A DNA stretch of 64,000 bases, from NCBI GenBank assembly GCA_027924585.1, contig BSBM01000964.1, positions 2,836,001 through 2,900,000 on the forward strand. Reading direction: 5' to 3'. The DNA is from Larix kaempferi. Its lineage: Eukaryota > Streptophyta > Pinopsida > Pinales > Pinaceae. Positions 1 through 11,815 of this stretch are shown piece after piece. The translations under genes were made by a program, and so were the position numbers. Each line of letters begins with the position of its first letter. Position 1 is the stretch's first letter. The notes under the pieces are model-generated. The model was not told the DNA's origin and searched no databases. It saw nothing but the letters and a program-made list of their open reading frames with translations.

Positions 1-3000
1 ACTTCATAGTGGTTGTATGCTAGCAGGATCTCAACCCGAAGACTGGTATTAATTCCTCCATAATTGCTCTGGTAGTGGATTGCTCAATGGCTGATTTCGT
101 GGCCAACTCCACGTGACTCAAAGTGTGAAGATCGTCAAGCTGTGCATGTTTTGTAAGGTGGCGCATTAGTTGGGTCTATGTGTTGGAAATTAACCACAAC
201 GTTGACGTCTGTGGTAATTTAATGCAACTTAATGCAGTTATTGATCGTATTGTTGAAAGCCTTGGTGGATGGATCTTCATCGTCGATCTGTTAGTGTTCT
301 CGAGTTTTGGGATAAACCCTAACCTCCCATTATACCACTATGGAGACTATGCTTGTAGCATTCATTTGGCATGAGTGAGTGGGGAAGGAGGCCGACATGC
401 TCTCCGATCCTCAGGGTTTGCAAACTTCATTTTATTTCTGCCTTCCCAGGGTTCAATTGCATGACCTCCTTACTTGCAACTGGTCGTAGGAGTGTTGTAA
501 CCAGAGTGGAGTGCAGGGTTAACACCATATTGTAATGTGTTGTTGTAATGATAATGTGACCTGCTGTTGATAGGGTTTTTACAAGTATTTCGATGGTTGT
601 AGTGCTTGTATAATTATGGTTTTCTATGAGTGTAATAGTGTAAGCCTAATCTCGTTATTTCATGAGCGTAAGAAGGTATTTAGGGTTTGGGTGTTCTTCG
701 GTAAACACCCAACGAGCAAAAGTTTATGCACCTCTGGAGATCTGATTGGTGTATTGAGCACATAAATGAAGGCAATGCAGAAGGCTGTGTTTCGATTATA
801 AGAGTAAGGTAATGGTATTAACTTCTATGATTTCATTATTTTTACAATGGTTAACAAGATATCATTTTGTTTCTAAACTTATCTCTTCAAGCTTTGACCC
901 TTCGTTACAATGTTGTTGGAAGGTGATACTTCGTGAGCATGGTGTTGGTGTTGTTCTTTAATGGAGAAGGATACTTGATAACCGGTAAGCCTCGGTGACA
1001 TCCTCCCAAGGTTATCAACAGATGCAAGAAAATAAAAGGGTTTTACTTGTCTGTGTTTGCCGAGACTCGAAGGTGTATGTATGGTTGGGACATGGACTCA
1101 ATGTCCAACTCTTTTAAGGCCGAGAAGTTAAAATTTAAGAGGGCTTTGTCCCTTGAGTTGTAACTCACAACATTTTTAATAATTTTTGGCTTCTCAAACT
1201 ATTTCTGTCTTCTGGTTAATGTTTCTAAAATTAGAGGCTTGTTTATCAATGTTATTTATGATTACTGGGAAACTCAACATTATTTCTATATGCAGTGTTG
1301 TTTCATTTTACTCTGTGTAAAGAATATGGATAAAAATATGGGCTGCAAACCTTATTAAAGAAATACTCCGTTTCTATATTGGGCAACTCTTGCTAGGGAT
1401 TGAACCATCAATTTGTTTTGCAATAAACCTTCAGAATATTTTGAGTTTTAATCATGAATTCTTTATATTAACTTAAGTTTTGAGCAATGTCGAGCCTATA
1501 AATGGCTCTCAGCTTTCTTCGTTGTTTCCGAGTTTGCGAAAATCCAATGTTTTAGTGTTTTAAGAACACTATAAGGGCCTCGTTGATAATGGCAATGATT
1601 AAATTCATTAAGCCGTAACCTACTAGATGTTAATGTTTTAAATATTTAAGTGCCAAGGGTTTTGAATCTTGAGTTAGTAGTCTGATACTTTAAATGTGAA
1701 GATTTGTATTTTAGATAATGGTTATGAATTGAATGTTAAGCGACTTCTGTACTTAATAATACTATAATTTATAATAAGGTTTGAATTCTAGAACTGTCGT
1801 TTGATTTGTTAAAGTTGATACATTTTTTTGTAAAATATTTGTGATGTAAGATAATGTATTGATACATAATTTACTATTTAAATAAGAGGTATAAACTCAG
1901 AATGTGTGGTATATGTTTTTATTATTTGAAAGGTTTCAAAACCCTAAACAATCCTAGGTTTGGATGAGGGGTAAAATCATTTATTTCAAATACTATGGTT
2001 GTTCTGTATTGCAAGAAAAAATAGTCTATGTGCTAGGTATTTGTGCTGTTCTTAAGTGGTTAATACATAAGAGGTTTTTTATTGTATTATTACAATTATA
2101 GCACTGAAATAAATTAAATCAGTTATAAATAAATTATTTAAATCTATTCACTAGATAAGATCATTCTCATCTACTCTAAATATCCTTTCCTGTACTAGAG
2201 TACGGCACCATGATTGGTGTGGGGAAAAATGCAGGAAAGAAATTTTATCCAATCATTTAACTATTTCAATCATATGCATAATATCATAACAGTTATTATT
2301 TGCAGAGGTAAAGATATTCATTTAGAAGTACAGGATATCTGAGATTTAATCATAGAATTGATAGCAGAAAACATTCAGATTTAAATTTATAACTTGACAG
2401 AAGTAAATAAGATAACACAGTCTGAACCTGGAAACTATAGAAGAGGAAACAAACAACCAAAGGAGCCGGTTCCACCCAACCAACTCTTGAATACAGCCAA
2501 GCTACCTGTCTTAGGACCCCAAAGCCTGTTCACTGAACCACTAGGACAAAGATGCTGTGTGGATTAATGGAATAAATTTCCTTTCAACTCAGCAATAGCA
2601 CTTAGCAAAAGCACTCCCTGCCTTTATCAATATTGAACTCAGCAATGAGGCTGCACTAGTTCAGAATGCAATCTTAGTTCACTCAATCACCTCTAACTTT
2701 CCCCTCATCAAATCTCTTGTGCTCAGAAATCATCACAAGGTAATCATTGAACAGCCTCCTATTGAATTTGATGGGTAGATAAATAGCATGCCTAGGTCTT
2801 TTGTTCAGTTTATTTTAGTAGATGAGCCACCTGCTCAGTTCCACTTTCTTGGGGAACATGACCATAAAAATAGGGAAGTTGCCCCCTGCAACAGTTAGAA
2901 GTGAGTTGAGGATGCTGCCAAGTGTAAGTTTGCTCTCCACCACAGTCCATTCCCCCTAGTGGGTCAGTGAACACTCATTCAACAGTCCCCTTTGGATATT

Positions 3001-3156
3001 TGTCTCCACTTTTATTTATCAATAATAAAATATTCAAAGTAATTCATTACAGTCATCCATGACCCCACTTGGTCAATAGTCATAAAACTTTACAATAAAC
3101 TTAAAACATAATGTTTTCTCAATAATATAAAATGTCTAGAACTTGGGTATGTGACA
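1..3156 (-). repeat. RLG-A 3' LTR (partial)
   Basis: Non-coding. Its plus-strand right end reads ...GTATGTGACA, the inverse of a TGTCAC... LTR start. Bases 1-955 match 22788-23405, which lacks the equivalent of 239-572; 956-2535 match 30754-32331; 2536-3156 match 57624-58244. About 1 kb of the LTR lies before the window. Small open frames here (for example 180-374) are not conserved in the other LTR copy and are not called as genes. Confidence 0.85.
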
Positions 3157-3172
3157 AACACCCCATCTTAAG
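3157..3172 (-). other. RLG-A polypurine tract
   Basis: On the minus strand the bases directly before the 3' LTR read CTTAAGATGGGGTGTT, a purine-rich run in the place where plus-strand DNA priming occurs in LTR retrotransposons. It supports the LTR boundary at 3156/3157. Confidence 0.6.
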
Positions 3173-3189
3173 TTCAACATCAACCTCGA

Positions 3190-4203
3190 TGTTTCTTTAT
3201 TCATCATCCTCTTTTTCCTCGTGGAACAACATTGGATATGCCACCCGCATATTACTTTCCAATTCCCAAGTAGCTTCGTCTGGACTAAGGTGCTTCCACT
3301 ACACCTTAACCTATCCAATGGTACGATTACGAAGAAAATTTTCCTCTTGTCAAGGATATAGTCCGGTTCCACCAAAAAATCTCCTTCTGGTTCCACCTGT
3401 ACATCATTCCAATTAATCACATGAGTAGAATCATGCACATACTTTTTCAAAAGAGAGATGTGAAATACATTATGTACTTTAAGATTTGGTGGCAATCCCA
3501 ACTGATCTGCCACTGGTCCTACCCTGGACAATATTTGAAAAGGTCCACAATACCTTTGTGCTAATTTAACACAGCTTCCTAGTGTTAGGGAACTCTTCTC
3601 AGGTTTTATCTTGAGAAACACATGTTCACCAACCTGAAACTCTTTTTGATTTCTTTTTAGATCTGCCTGACTTTTCTGTCTATCTTGTGCAATTTTCAAA
3701 TTGCGTTGAACCTGTTTCATGGTTAGTTCCAATTCTCTTAACAAATCAGGTCCTAACATTAACCTTTCAACTGGATTACTCCAAGAGATAGGAGTATTGC
3801 ATTTTTTGCCATATAAAATTTCAAAGGGACTAAGCTTTGCTAAAGCTTGATAATGGTTATTATAAGCAAATTCAACAAGATGTAAATAATCCTCCCATTT
3901 ACCTGGTTGATCTTTAACATACATTCTTAGCATGTCCTCAAGAATTTGATTAAGTCTTCCAGTCTGCCCATCTGTTTGTGGGTAAAATGATGTACTGAAA
4001 TTCAACATAGTATCTAAACCTTTAAATAAAGATTTCCAGAAATTTCTTGTAAACTTTGAGTCTCTATCACAAATGATAACTTTAGGAATACCATGCAAAC
4101 GAAATATCTGCTTCATAAAAATTTCAGCAATGTTAGCAGCGTTGTGAGTTGTCTTAACAAGTATGAAGTGGGATGCTTTGTTGAGCTTGTCCACAACTAC
4201 CAT
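3190..4203 (-). pseudogene. RLG-A integrase C-terminal half and chromodomain remnant
   Basis: Open for 355 codons from 4203. It begins with the VVVDKL block of Gypsy integrases, passes the second catalytic aspartate in the ICDRDSKF block, then YPQTDGQTGRLNQ. The third catalytic residue is Glu in this family (TDGQTER); here it is Gly, so the DDE triad is broken. The LPPNLKVHNVFHISLLKKY block is the usual integrase tail of chromoviruses. Near 3350 the frame shifts, and the chromodomain signature (DEATWELES) continues in another frame around 3240-3330 with an in-frame stop. A plus-strand open frame over 3132-3416 is only its shadow. It overlaps the previous integrase frame near 4200, where a frameshift separates them. 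Confidence 0.85.
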
Positions 4204-5095
4204 GATGGAATCGTTTTGTTTCTGATTTTAGGCAATCCAGTAATAAAATCAATACTAATTATGTCCCACTTCCAATCTGGAATAGGTAGTGCCTGCAACA
4301 ATACAGCTGGGTGTTGGTGTTTAGCCTTTACCTGCTGACACTCTATACACCTAGCAATATATTCAGCTACTTCACTTTTGATACATGGCCAAAAATAATC
4401 TTTTCGCAGCATAGTTATCATATTTTGGTAACCAGGGTGTGCTGAGTATGGAATTTTATGCAATTCATTCAAAATCAACAACTTAATTTCAGCAACATTA
4501 GGCACATAAAGTCTGTTTTTATACAGCAGTAACCCTCTTTTATCAATTATGTAATATTTTATACAATTTTCAGCATTAGCTTTAGCAATTTTAGTAAGTA
4601 AATTCTGATATTTTACATCCATTCCGATTCTTTCCTTCATCCGATTTTCCAAATCAGTTTTATACGTGCTAATTGCGAAAACAAAACTTACTTTTGCATT
4701 TCTTCTTAATGCAGTAGCAACCTTATTTTCCTTTCCTTTTATGTGCTGAATCTTGAAATCGTACTCGCTAAGGAAAGCTAGCCACCTAGCTTTCATTGCA
4801 TTTAGATTCGGTTGATCCAACAAGTATTTTAATCCTTTATTATCAGTCATAAGATAAATTTTCTTCCAATTAAATGATGTTGCCACATTTTTAATGCATG
4901 TATCACAACAGCCAATTCCAAATCGTAGGTTGCATATTTCTTTTCATGAATCTTTAACTTCCGAGAGTCATATTAAATCACGTGACCTTCTTGTGTTAAG
5001 ACCCCGCCAAGTCCGTCATTGCATGCATCCGTGCATACTATGAAATCTTTGTTGGGATCAACAATTTTTATAATAGGTGCTGTTGTTAATAACTC
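4197..5095 (-). pseudogene. RLG-A RNase H and integrase N-terminal part
   Basis: The RNase H part runs from about 5095 to 4700 with one frameshift near 4890; the recognisable tail is KGLKYLLDQPNLNAMKARW and the HIKGKEN block. The integrase zinc finger follows (HxxH near HPGYQNM, then CIECQQVKAKH), and the first catalytic aspartate is in WKWDIISIDFITGLP. The frame is lost just after that at about 4200. The domain order RT-RNase H-integrase places the element in Ty3/Gypsy, not Copia. Not functional as it stands. Confidence 0.85.
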
Positions 5096-5990
5096 TTATA
5101 ATTTCTTGAAGCTTTCTTCCCATCTTTCATCCCATACAAATTTCTTACCTTTCTTTTGTAAAGATGTTATAGGATTTTCTATCCTAGAAAATCCTTCGAT
5201 AAACTTACGATAGTAACCTGTGATTCCCATAAAAGATCGTACACCCGTTACATCCTTCGGGGTAGGCCATTCATTAATTGCTTTTATCTTGTCTAGGTCT
5301 ACTGCAATCCCATCCTTGGATATCACATGCCCTAAGTACTGTATTTTAACTTTATAAAAATCACATCTACTGAACTTAGCGTACAGTTGGTGTTTCCTTA
5401 ACACTTGTAAAATTATCTTTAAATGTTCGCCATGTTCCTCTTTCGTCTTAGAATAAATTAGAATGTCATCAATAAAAACCACTACAAATTTATCCAAGTA
5501 CTTATGTAAGACGTTGTTCATTAAACACATGAAGACTACGGGAGCGTTGGTCAGCCCGAAAGGCATAACCACGAACTCGTAGTGTCCATAGCGAGTTCGA
5601 AATGCAGTCGTAAAGATTTCCTCATCTTTAATTCTGACTTGGTGGTACCCCAACCTTAAATCTATTTTAGAGAATATCGTTGCACCGCACAGTTGATCAA
5701 ATAGATCGTCAATGGGGGGCAGAGGATACCTGTTCTTTATGGTTATTTTATAAATATGATGATAATGTATGATAAACACATAGTTCTGTCCTTCTTTTTA
5801 ACAAAAATTACAGGTGCTCCCCATGGAGACACACTGGGCCTTATATAATTTTTAGTAATCAATTCTTTAAGCCATGATTTAAGTTCATTAAGGTCCAGAA
5901 TATTCATTTTGTAAGGTGCCTTTGAGTTTGGTACTGCTCCTGGTACTAACTCATCATGAAATCGAGTTCCCTTTTCGGAGGTAGTCCTAG
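5096..5990 (-). pseudogene. RLG-A reverse transcriptase
   Basis: A 227-codon open stretch (5779-5096) holds most of the palm and fingers: [31 protein letters not shown], the [20 protein letters not shown] block, and an intact catalytic FIDDILIYS. The start of the domain (5780-5990) is in other frames with several stops, so a frameshift lies near 5780. The first methionine of the open stretch is therefore accidental. Sequence style is that of plant chromoviruses with long LTRs (Tekay/Del-like), a family-level inference. Confidence 0.9.
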
Positions 5991-6450
5991 AATTTATTCC
6001 GGGAATACATCAGAAAATTCCTTAAGAATGGGTATGTCTTCGAGCTTTAACTTATATTCATTAGTGGACTCTTCATTATTAATTACATTTACAACAAATA
6101 ACTTACACCCCTTTTGAACATCCTTCTTAACTTGTAATGCATAAATTTGCCTAACATATATCTTTCTCGGAATTCCTTTTACCGTCACAGTTTCAAATGC
6201 ATCATTTAAACAAGTAAAAGTCTTTTCAAAGCAATTTAATACAAATCTATGCTTTTCTAACCAATCCATTCCAATTAGAATGTCATAAGAACCTAAAGGT
6301 AGAACATTCTATTTAACATGAGTCTTAAACTGATTCATCAACAATTCACATTCTTTTACATAACTAGTCACCTTTCAAAATAGAAATAGGTTTATTTTTC
6401 AGCATACCTTCCACTTCCACGATGGAAGTTTGATGATCAGCTTGTCTGTT
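5991..6450 (-). pseudogene. RLG-A aspartic protease end and linker
   Basis: From 6269 to 5994 the frame encodes the end of the protease region (MDWLEKH, which in this family follows the protease fold) and a linker ending EFSDVFPE, directly ahead of the reverse transcriptase. The stretch 6270-6450, where the protease active site should be, is broken by several stops and I cannot find an intact DSG/DTG triplet. Confidence 0.65.
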
Positions 6451-6459
6451 CTCCAAAGC

Positions 6460-7788
6460 TGCGTTTATCTTAGGCATCTCTCTCGCTAAGTCACCAACAG
6501 TAGCCTCCTCCTGTATAGTATGGATGTTGTTGACAGCCTTCTTTTTGAGTGGACAGTTTGACGCATAGTGAGGTCCCTGACAGTCGCAACACTTAATAGG
6601 TTCCTTCTGTTCATTATTTTTAACAAAAATTTTAAGTGGTTCACTTTTTCTTGCAGCTGCAAATTTTGACTGTATATTAATTGCTACATTATTCCCTGAA
6701 AACTTTTTGTTAAAGTAATTATGTGAATTATTATTACCAAAATTACGATTAAAAGAAAACTATTTCTTCCTCTGCTCAAAGTTGTTAGGCCTTTTTGCCT
6801 TCCATATTGGTATGCCTTCTCTTTTCTTATTCTGTTCATAACAGATGTTCTCCTTTCTCATAGCCTCTTCAAGAGTTTGAGGTCCATCATACTCAATTCT
6901 GTCTTTTATGTGAGAGGGAAAACAGCTCAGAAACCTTTGTACCATAGGCTTTTCTTCAATGATATAAGGCACATAACTTAGTAAGTTCAAAAACTTGTTG
7001 CATAACTCTCTCATATCCATGGAACCTAGCTTTAACTCATAAAACTCTTTAGCTCGTTCCTCATAATACTGCTTTGACAGAAACTTCCTTTTAAAATACT
7101 TCTTAAAGATACTCCAATTTACACTTTTCTCTTTTAATCCTTTTACTCTTTTCAGATCTTGCCACCGTATGTTCATTTTTCTAGTTAAGTTATAAATTGT
7201 CATTTTAGTTTTTAGATGACTTGAGTAATTGTATATCTGGAAATACTTCTTCATACCGGACAGCCATGGTTCAGCTATCTCGCTCTTTTCTATTTCTCCA
7301 TTAAAAGTTGGTGGTTTGATCTTTTTAAACTCGCCAGAAATATCTTCATAGGGCCTGTACTTATTTTTCTTAGTGTAGCAATCACTGTCACTACTATAAT
7401 TAGAATACTTATGCTTTTTCCTGTGTGCCCTTTCATCAAATTAAGACAATGAATTGCTATCATAATTATTCAATTTTATCTTTTTATCCTTACGTGGATA
7501 AGACATTGTTCCAGATTCAACATTATTTTATGTTTCCTTATCTTGATCATTTTTATGAAGATTATTCAGTAGAATGTGATTCAACTCCTCTTGAGCTTTC
7601 AGGATTCGTTCGTTTTCTTCCTTAACTATTTTTATCTCAATTTTCAAATCTTTTATAGTCCTTAATAATTCAGATGAATTATCATTCAATTCGACAAATA
7701 GACTTTCTGTATTAATGTGTCCTTATTCATTATTATTCTGTTCATTATTAAGGTACCTGTCCTCAGCCAACTCTGTTGGTCCTTCCAT
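6460..7788 (-). pseudogene. RLG-A gag polyprotein
   Basis: Likely start is the ATG at 7788, about 125 bases after the primer binding site. The N-terminal part has in-frame stops; 7254-6760 is an open 164-codon block typical of the retrotransposon gag capsid region (WSIFKKYFKRKFL, then MVQRFLSCFP). Around 6600-6540 a zinc knuckle of the chromovirus form CX2CX3HX4C (CCDCQGPHYASNC) is visible, followed by a basic stretch. Gag would package element RNA. The stops and frame changes make this a relic. Confidence 0.8.
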
Positions 7789-7912
7789 ACTTGCAGACTC
7801 AAATTATAAATGCTGAAACTGGAAACAAAATAAATTAAATTTGTAATTTGTAATTCCGTTATAGATTTTCATTTGCACGCATGAGCCATTTCAGGCCTAG
7901 TATTTGAACCGT

Positions 7913-7924
7913 GCTGTGATACCA
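7913..7924 (-). other. RLG-A primer binding site
   Basis: On the minus strand it reads TGGTATCACAGC, one base away from the plant initiator methionine tRNA site TGGTATCAGAGC. Two bases separate it from the LTR end, the same spacing seen in RLG-B. Confidence 0.8.
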
Positions 7925-7926
7925 CA

Positions 7927-8735
7927 TATAACATCCCCAAAATTTCACTAAAATTCAAAATTTTTAAGTAGCAATAAATGCTTGTGTTGCATGGCTAAAA
8001 GTGTTAACAATAACAATAACTACTCATAACATCTAACATTAGTGACTGAGAGTTTTTGGATTACTTCTGAATCACATCAGACATCTTAACAGCTGTTAAT
8101 TTAATATAGCATCTTAAAAAGTTGTAAGTCATTTATCGTCAAATCAATGTCGAATGTTGAACTTAATTGTTTTTATGCAAAATGTCACTTTTGTCCTATG
8201 TTATGTAATATGTTTTCTAGGGAATAAATGTTTGTCTTGATGGTATGAAGGGTGTCCTTGATTAGCCCCGAGGCTTACTTAGCTATTTCTAGCTAACGCT
8301 CCTCATTCCAAATGCATAACACAGGTAAGACAACATAATTCAAATGAAGCATGAAACGTTAATCAGATAATACTCCTAGTACAGATTTATTTTCTGAGGT
8401 TGAAGTACGATTGTTTAGAGTAATTGTCTAATATGCGAGCTTCTCAGGTATTTAATATCCTAGATCATTTTATTCTATATATGTTGCTTTAGCTATTATT
8501 GTTAACTATAGAACATGTGAAAAGTAACCTGCTCTTCATGAAAACTTATGATAGTGTTGCACAGTTCCCATAAATATCCAACTATGGGAAAATCGAAGTA
8601 TCATATCCTATATATGTTACTCATGTTATTAGAGTATACATTTGTAACATCCACATATTACCATGTTTGCATATTTACTTATCCTATACATTTGAACATG
8701 CGATAAGTTTCACATTAGGGAATTAGCATGGGTTA
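7927..8735 (-). repeat. RLG-A 5' LTR, segment 1
   Basis: Starts TATAACATCCCC on the plus strand, probably TGTAACATCCCC with one change, and runs to the CACTA terminus. Its partner in the 3' LTR lies outside the window, so the assignment rests on the primer binding site next to it. No genes seen. Confidence 0.7.
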
Positions 8736-8768
8736 CACTAGGTTTTTTGGACCTAAAATCCAACAGCC
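8736..8768 (+). repeat. CACTA left terminal inverted repeat
   Basis: Begins CACTA and shares the AAAATC core with the right end. Sub-terminal GTCGG or CCGAC motifs follow at about 8800-9110. Confidence 0.6.
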
Positions 8769-10302
8769 TAAAAGTCGAATTTTCTACATCTTGTTGTCAA
8801 CTATCCGACAACCTCAGGTTTTTTTTAACGTCGGTCCAAATTCGGATGCAATCCAATGGCTCATACTTCGTCGGTTAACCAACTGAAGCCAATCTCGAAA
8901 CTTTGACGCTGGACACAATTGGGCAGGTCTTCAATCTGATTTCTTTTGCTGTCGGACCTATAGCAAATTCATCAAATATCTAAGTTGTGGCCGTCGGTTA
9001 TCTGAACACTCACCGGCTTGAAACAGGGTTAGCTCCAATGTCTTTTTCCGTCAGATCTATGGCATGGATGTCGGATATCTTCATATTTAGAGTCAGATAT
9101 CTGACGGAGTTAGGTAATTTTAAAAAAAACTACACTATTAATTTGTCATTGTTTATCCATATTGCGTGCCTAGTGCCACCTCTCTATATCAATGCATAAA
9201 TCAACCTTTGCTTGGTTTCTGGTTTTATATGCATTCCACTGAGTGTTGTTTAGAAATGAAGTCTTGTAGAGGAGGACTAGTATGTGGCAAATATATATTG
9301 ATTCTTGATGGTTATCTCATTCACTACTCGGTAGTCAGTACACATTCACAAACATTCATCCTGCTTAAGTAGTATGATGATAGGCAACCCATAAGGTGAA
9401 ACACTGGGTTATATATATGACTCCTTTCTCCAAGAGCTATTATAATTGCTTCTTCACATCATTGACTTCCAATAAACATTGTTGATACAATTCAATATAG
9501 GGAAATGGAGATTCTGAAAACTGTTTGGTGGAAACTACAAAATATTTGTAAGATGCTACTAATTGACATGACATATCTCATTCAATATATCTAGAGGATT
9601 TGAGACATATCTCATTGAAATATTCTCAAGGAGATTCCAAGGAATTTAAAGAGAAGGTTAAAGATATTGGTTCCATTGCATCATTTACTCAGCCTTTCAA
9701 GTTGTGGAAACTCAAAATTGGTTATGATTAGGAGCAACCAAACATCACAACCATCTCCAAGAAATTGTCAAAATTTAGATGATACGGGAGTGGGTTGTAG
9801 AAAGGTAGCATTGTTGCCATTCATTGAGCTCCTCTCTGTTTCGAGAATAATTTAATTTTCTCTACTGAACAGGGCCAACCACGTGAAGGTGGAAGCTCTT
9901 ATGCCCCCCCCCCCCTCACATCACTCTCAATTCCCCATACCCAATGCATGTACTTGAAAAAAAAATTACATGCAAATTCATGCATATTTCATCATAAACA
10001 AACATCTACCATTCATTCAATAAAGGCTAAAATCCATTACACCAATGTTTCATTCTATCAACACATTCATTCAATAAAAGATAACATTCAATAAACCATC
10101 CATTCATTCAATGAACACATTCATTCAATAAAAACTAACATTCAATAAATATAACTGTTTACTACACTGAATCATTAAACCATTTCTTACCTTGATTTCA
10201 AGAGGCGGCTGTGAAGACGAACACTCATAAAGCATCGTTTCATATATCTTTGATTTTCTCAAAACTCAAGAATGAAGATAAAGAGGATTTCCATGGTAAT
10301 TT
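8769..10302. other. CACTA interior, no gene seen
   Basis: Sub-terminal GTCGG-type motifs to about 9115, then AT-rich sequence with no conserved reading frame. A run of 12 cytosines sits at 9904-9915, and a short CATTCATTCAATAAA motif is repeated several times between 10010 and 10155. Confidence 0.5.
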
Positions 10303-10594
10303 GTTCCAGCCAAACCTATCAAGTGTGCTTTTAGGTCAGCAGTATTCTTGTCTCCGAACTGCAGCAGCTGTTTGGCCATATTCACCCTGTAACATCTTAG
10401 AAGCAAATGTAACAAAGCCCTGAAAGATCTTAGAAGCAAATGTAACAAATCCCTCAAAGAAGTTCATGTAACATAATGCTTTTTCTTTGCAGGAATCCTT
10501 CAATTTACAGGGTGAAAATGGCCAAATAGCTGCTACAGTTCGGAGACAAGAATACTGCTGACCTAAAAGTACAGTTGATAGGTTTGGATGGAAA
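10303..10594. repeat. Inverted repeat IR-1 (two ~90-bp arms)
   Basis: Arm 10303-10392 is the reverse complement of 10506-10594 with few mismatches; the spacer is about 113 bp and contains a short direct repeat (CTTAGAAGCAAATGTAACAAA). One strand of the arm translates without stops (QLLQFGDKNTADLKAHLIGL), which suggests a captured piece of a coding sequence, but I do not recognise the gene. A third partial copy of the arm end lies at 10617-10642. Confidence 0.8.
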
Positions 10595-10689
10595 CCATTT
10601 TCAATGTTGATTCCACTGCTGACCTAAAAGTACACTTGTTGTCTCTTAGTACTCTTTGAATCTTGACACATATGATATTTTATGGTTTT

Positions 10690-10840
10690 CTCTGCGTCGT
10701 GACAAAGGAAATTAAAGAAAACATATAATTTACATTGAAAAAATAACAGGGTACGAACTAAACTAAGGAAATTCGAACCTGAAACCTATGTCTAGTCCTA
10801 AGGCTACCACCTTCAAGCTTGAAGTGCAACTGACAATGGA
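10690..10840 (-). mobile_element. Possible tRNA-derived SINE fragment
   Basis: On the minus strand a box A-like TAGCCTTAGGA (10806-10796) is followed at tRNA-like spacing by a box B-like GGTTCGAATTT (10779-10769). These are the internal RNA polymerase III promoter parts typical of plant tRNA-derived SINEs. The 3' tail is not clearly defined and no target duplication was found, so the limits are approximate. Confidence 0.4.
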
Positions 10841-10979
10841 AGACACAAGTGTAGTTTATTACCACCTGTTGACACCAGATCTGAAAGAACCTAGAGTTTT
10901 TGCTAAAATGACCTAAGAAAGAAGAAATCATCACAAAAGGGTTGAAATAAAGATTTTTATATGGAAAAATATATTATAA

Positions 10980-11636
10980 AAACCCATATTTATAAAGTCC
11001 GCCAGCAAATTTATGGAAAGGGTTAAACTTCAGCCGGGTTCCTACAGCGGAGATATTATGGATCAAGATCTACGGCTAATATCAATCCCGCGTCGCCAAA
11101 GTAATCGTCAGCAAACGATGGAAGGTGGTAGCGGACATAATACCACCAAGGCACGTGTCCAACATCTATTCATCCGCGCATGTGATGGAGTGGTATTGGA
11201 AACCACTATAGAGCCGCGCGGAACCACCCAGCACAGAAAGATGGAAGGGTACCTTAAGTGGCAAGGTGGGTCCTAGCACGTGGCAAACAGGGATAGCTTG
11301 GTAGGGCCATGGCGCGTGGCATTACACTTTATAATGATCGGAGGGCTGATACACATCTCAATCAAATCGACGGCCAATATTTCATTCGCTACCAGGAACA
11401 TGCACACGGGGTATAAAGGAAAGCGGTCGCGGTAAATAAACCGCCTTAACAGGTGTCAGCAGATGGTGTATCCGCGCGGGTAGCAAACCGGAAAAGGAAA
11501 CCGCCTTTCCGATCGCGGATACCGCCGGAGAAATAAAGAAGGACAAGATCTGACGGTTCAAAATAATGGTTCAAAGATCAATGGTTTGAGATGACCCACG
11601 TTTATAAAGGTGCAAGGAGGTTATTCTAAAAAGGCT
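10980..11636 (+). promoter_or_regulatory. CpG-rich upstream region of the 1068-codon gene
   Basis: Base composition changes sharply here. Motifs such as CCGCGC, GATCGCGG and ACCGCC recur, and 11401-11520 alone contains 13 CpG dinucleotides by my count, whereas the surrounding element DNA is AT-rich and CpG-poor. A CACGTG core lies at 11152-11157 and a CACGTGG-like core at 11277-11283; G-box elements of this form bind plant bZIP/bHLH factors. The short open frame 11013-11276 has no support as a gene. Regulatory role is inferred from position. Confidence 0.45.
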
Positions 11637-11645
11637 TATATAAAA
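11637..11645 (+). promoter_or_regulatory. TATA box upstream of the 1068-codon gene
   Basis: TATATAAAA, 171 bases before the start codon, which would give a leader of roughly 140 bases. No ATG in this leader opens a long frame. A weaker TTTATAAAG lies near 11600. Confidence 0.5.
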
Positions 11646-11815
11646 AGAAAAGGCTCCACATAACGGCATTTTGTATGTGTCGTTATCCTGGAGAGCTCCG
11701 AAGACTGGTGGAAGCCGGCGATTGTGACAGAAGGCGAAAAGCAAGCACTTATAGGTAGGGTCTGGTGACCTGTCACTCTCTTTAAAACAAAATTTTGTTT
11801 AAAAGAAGCATTTAG

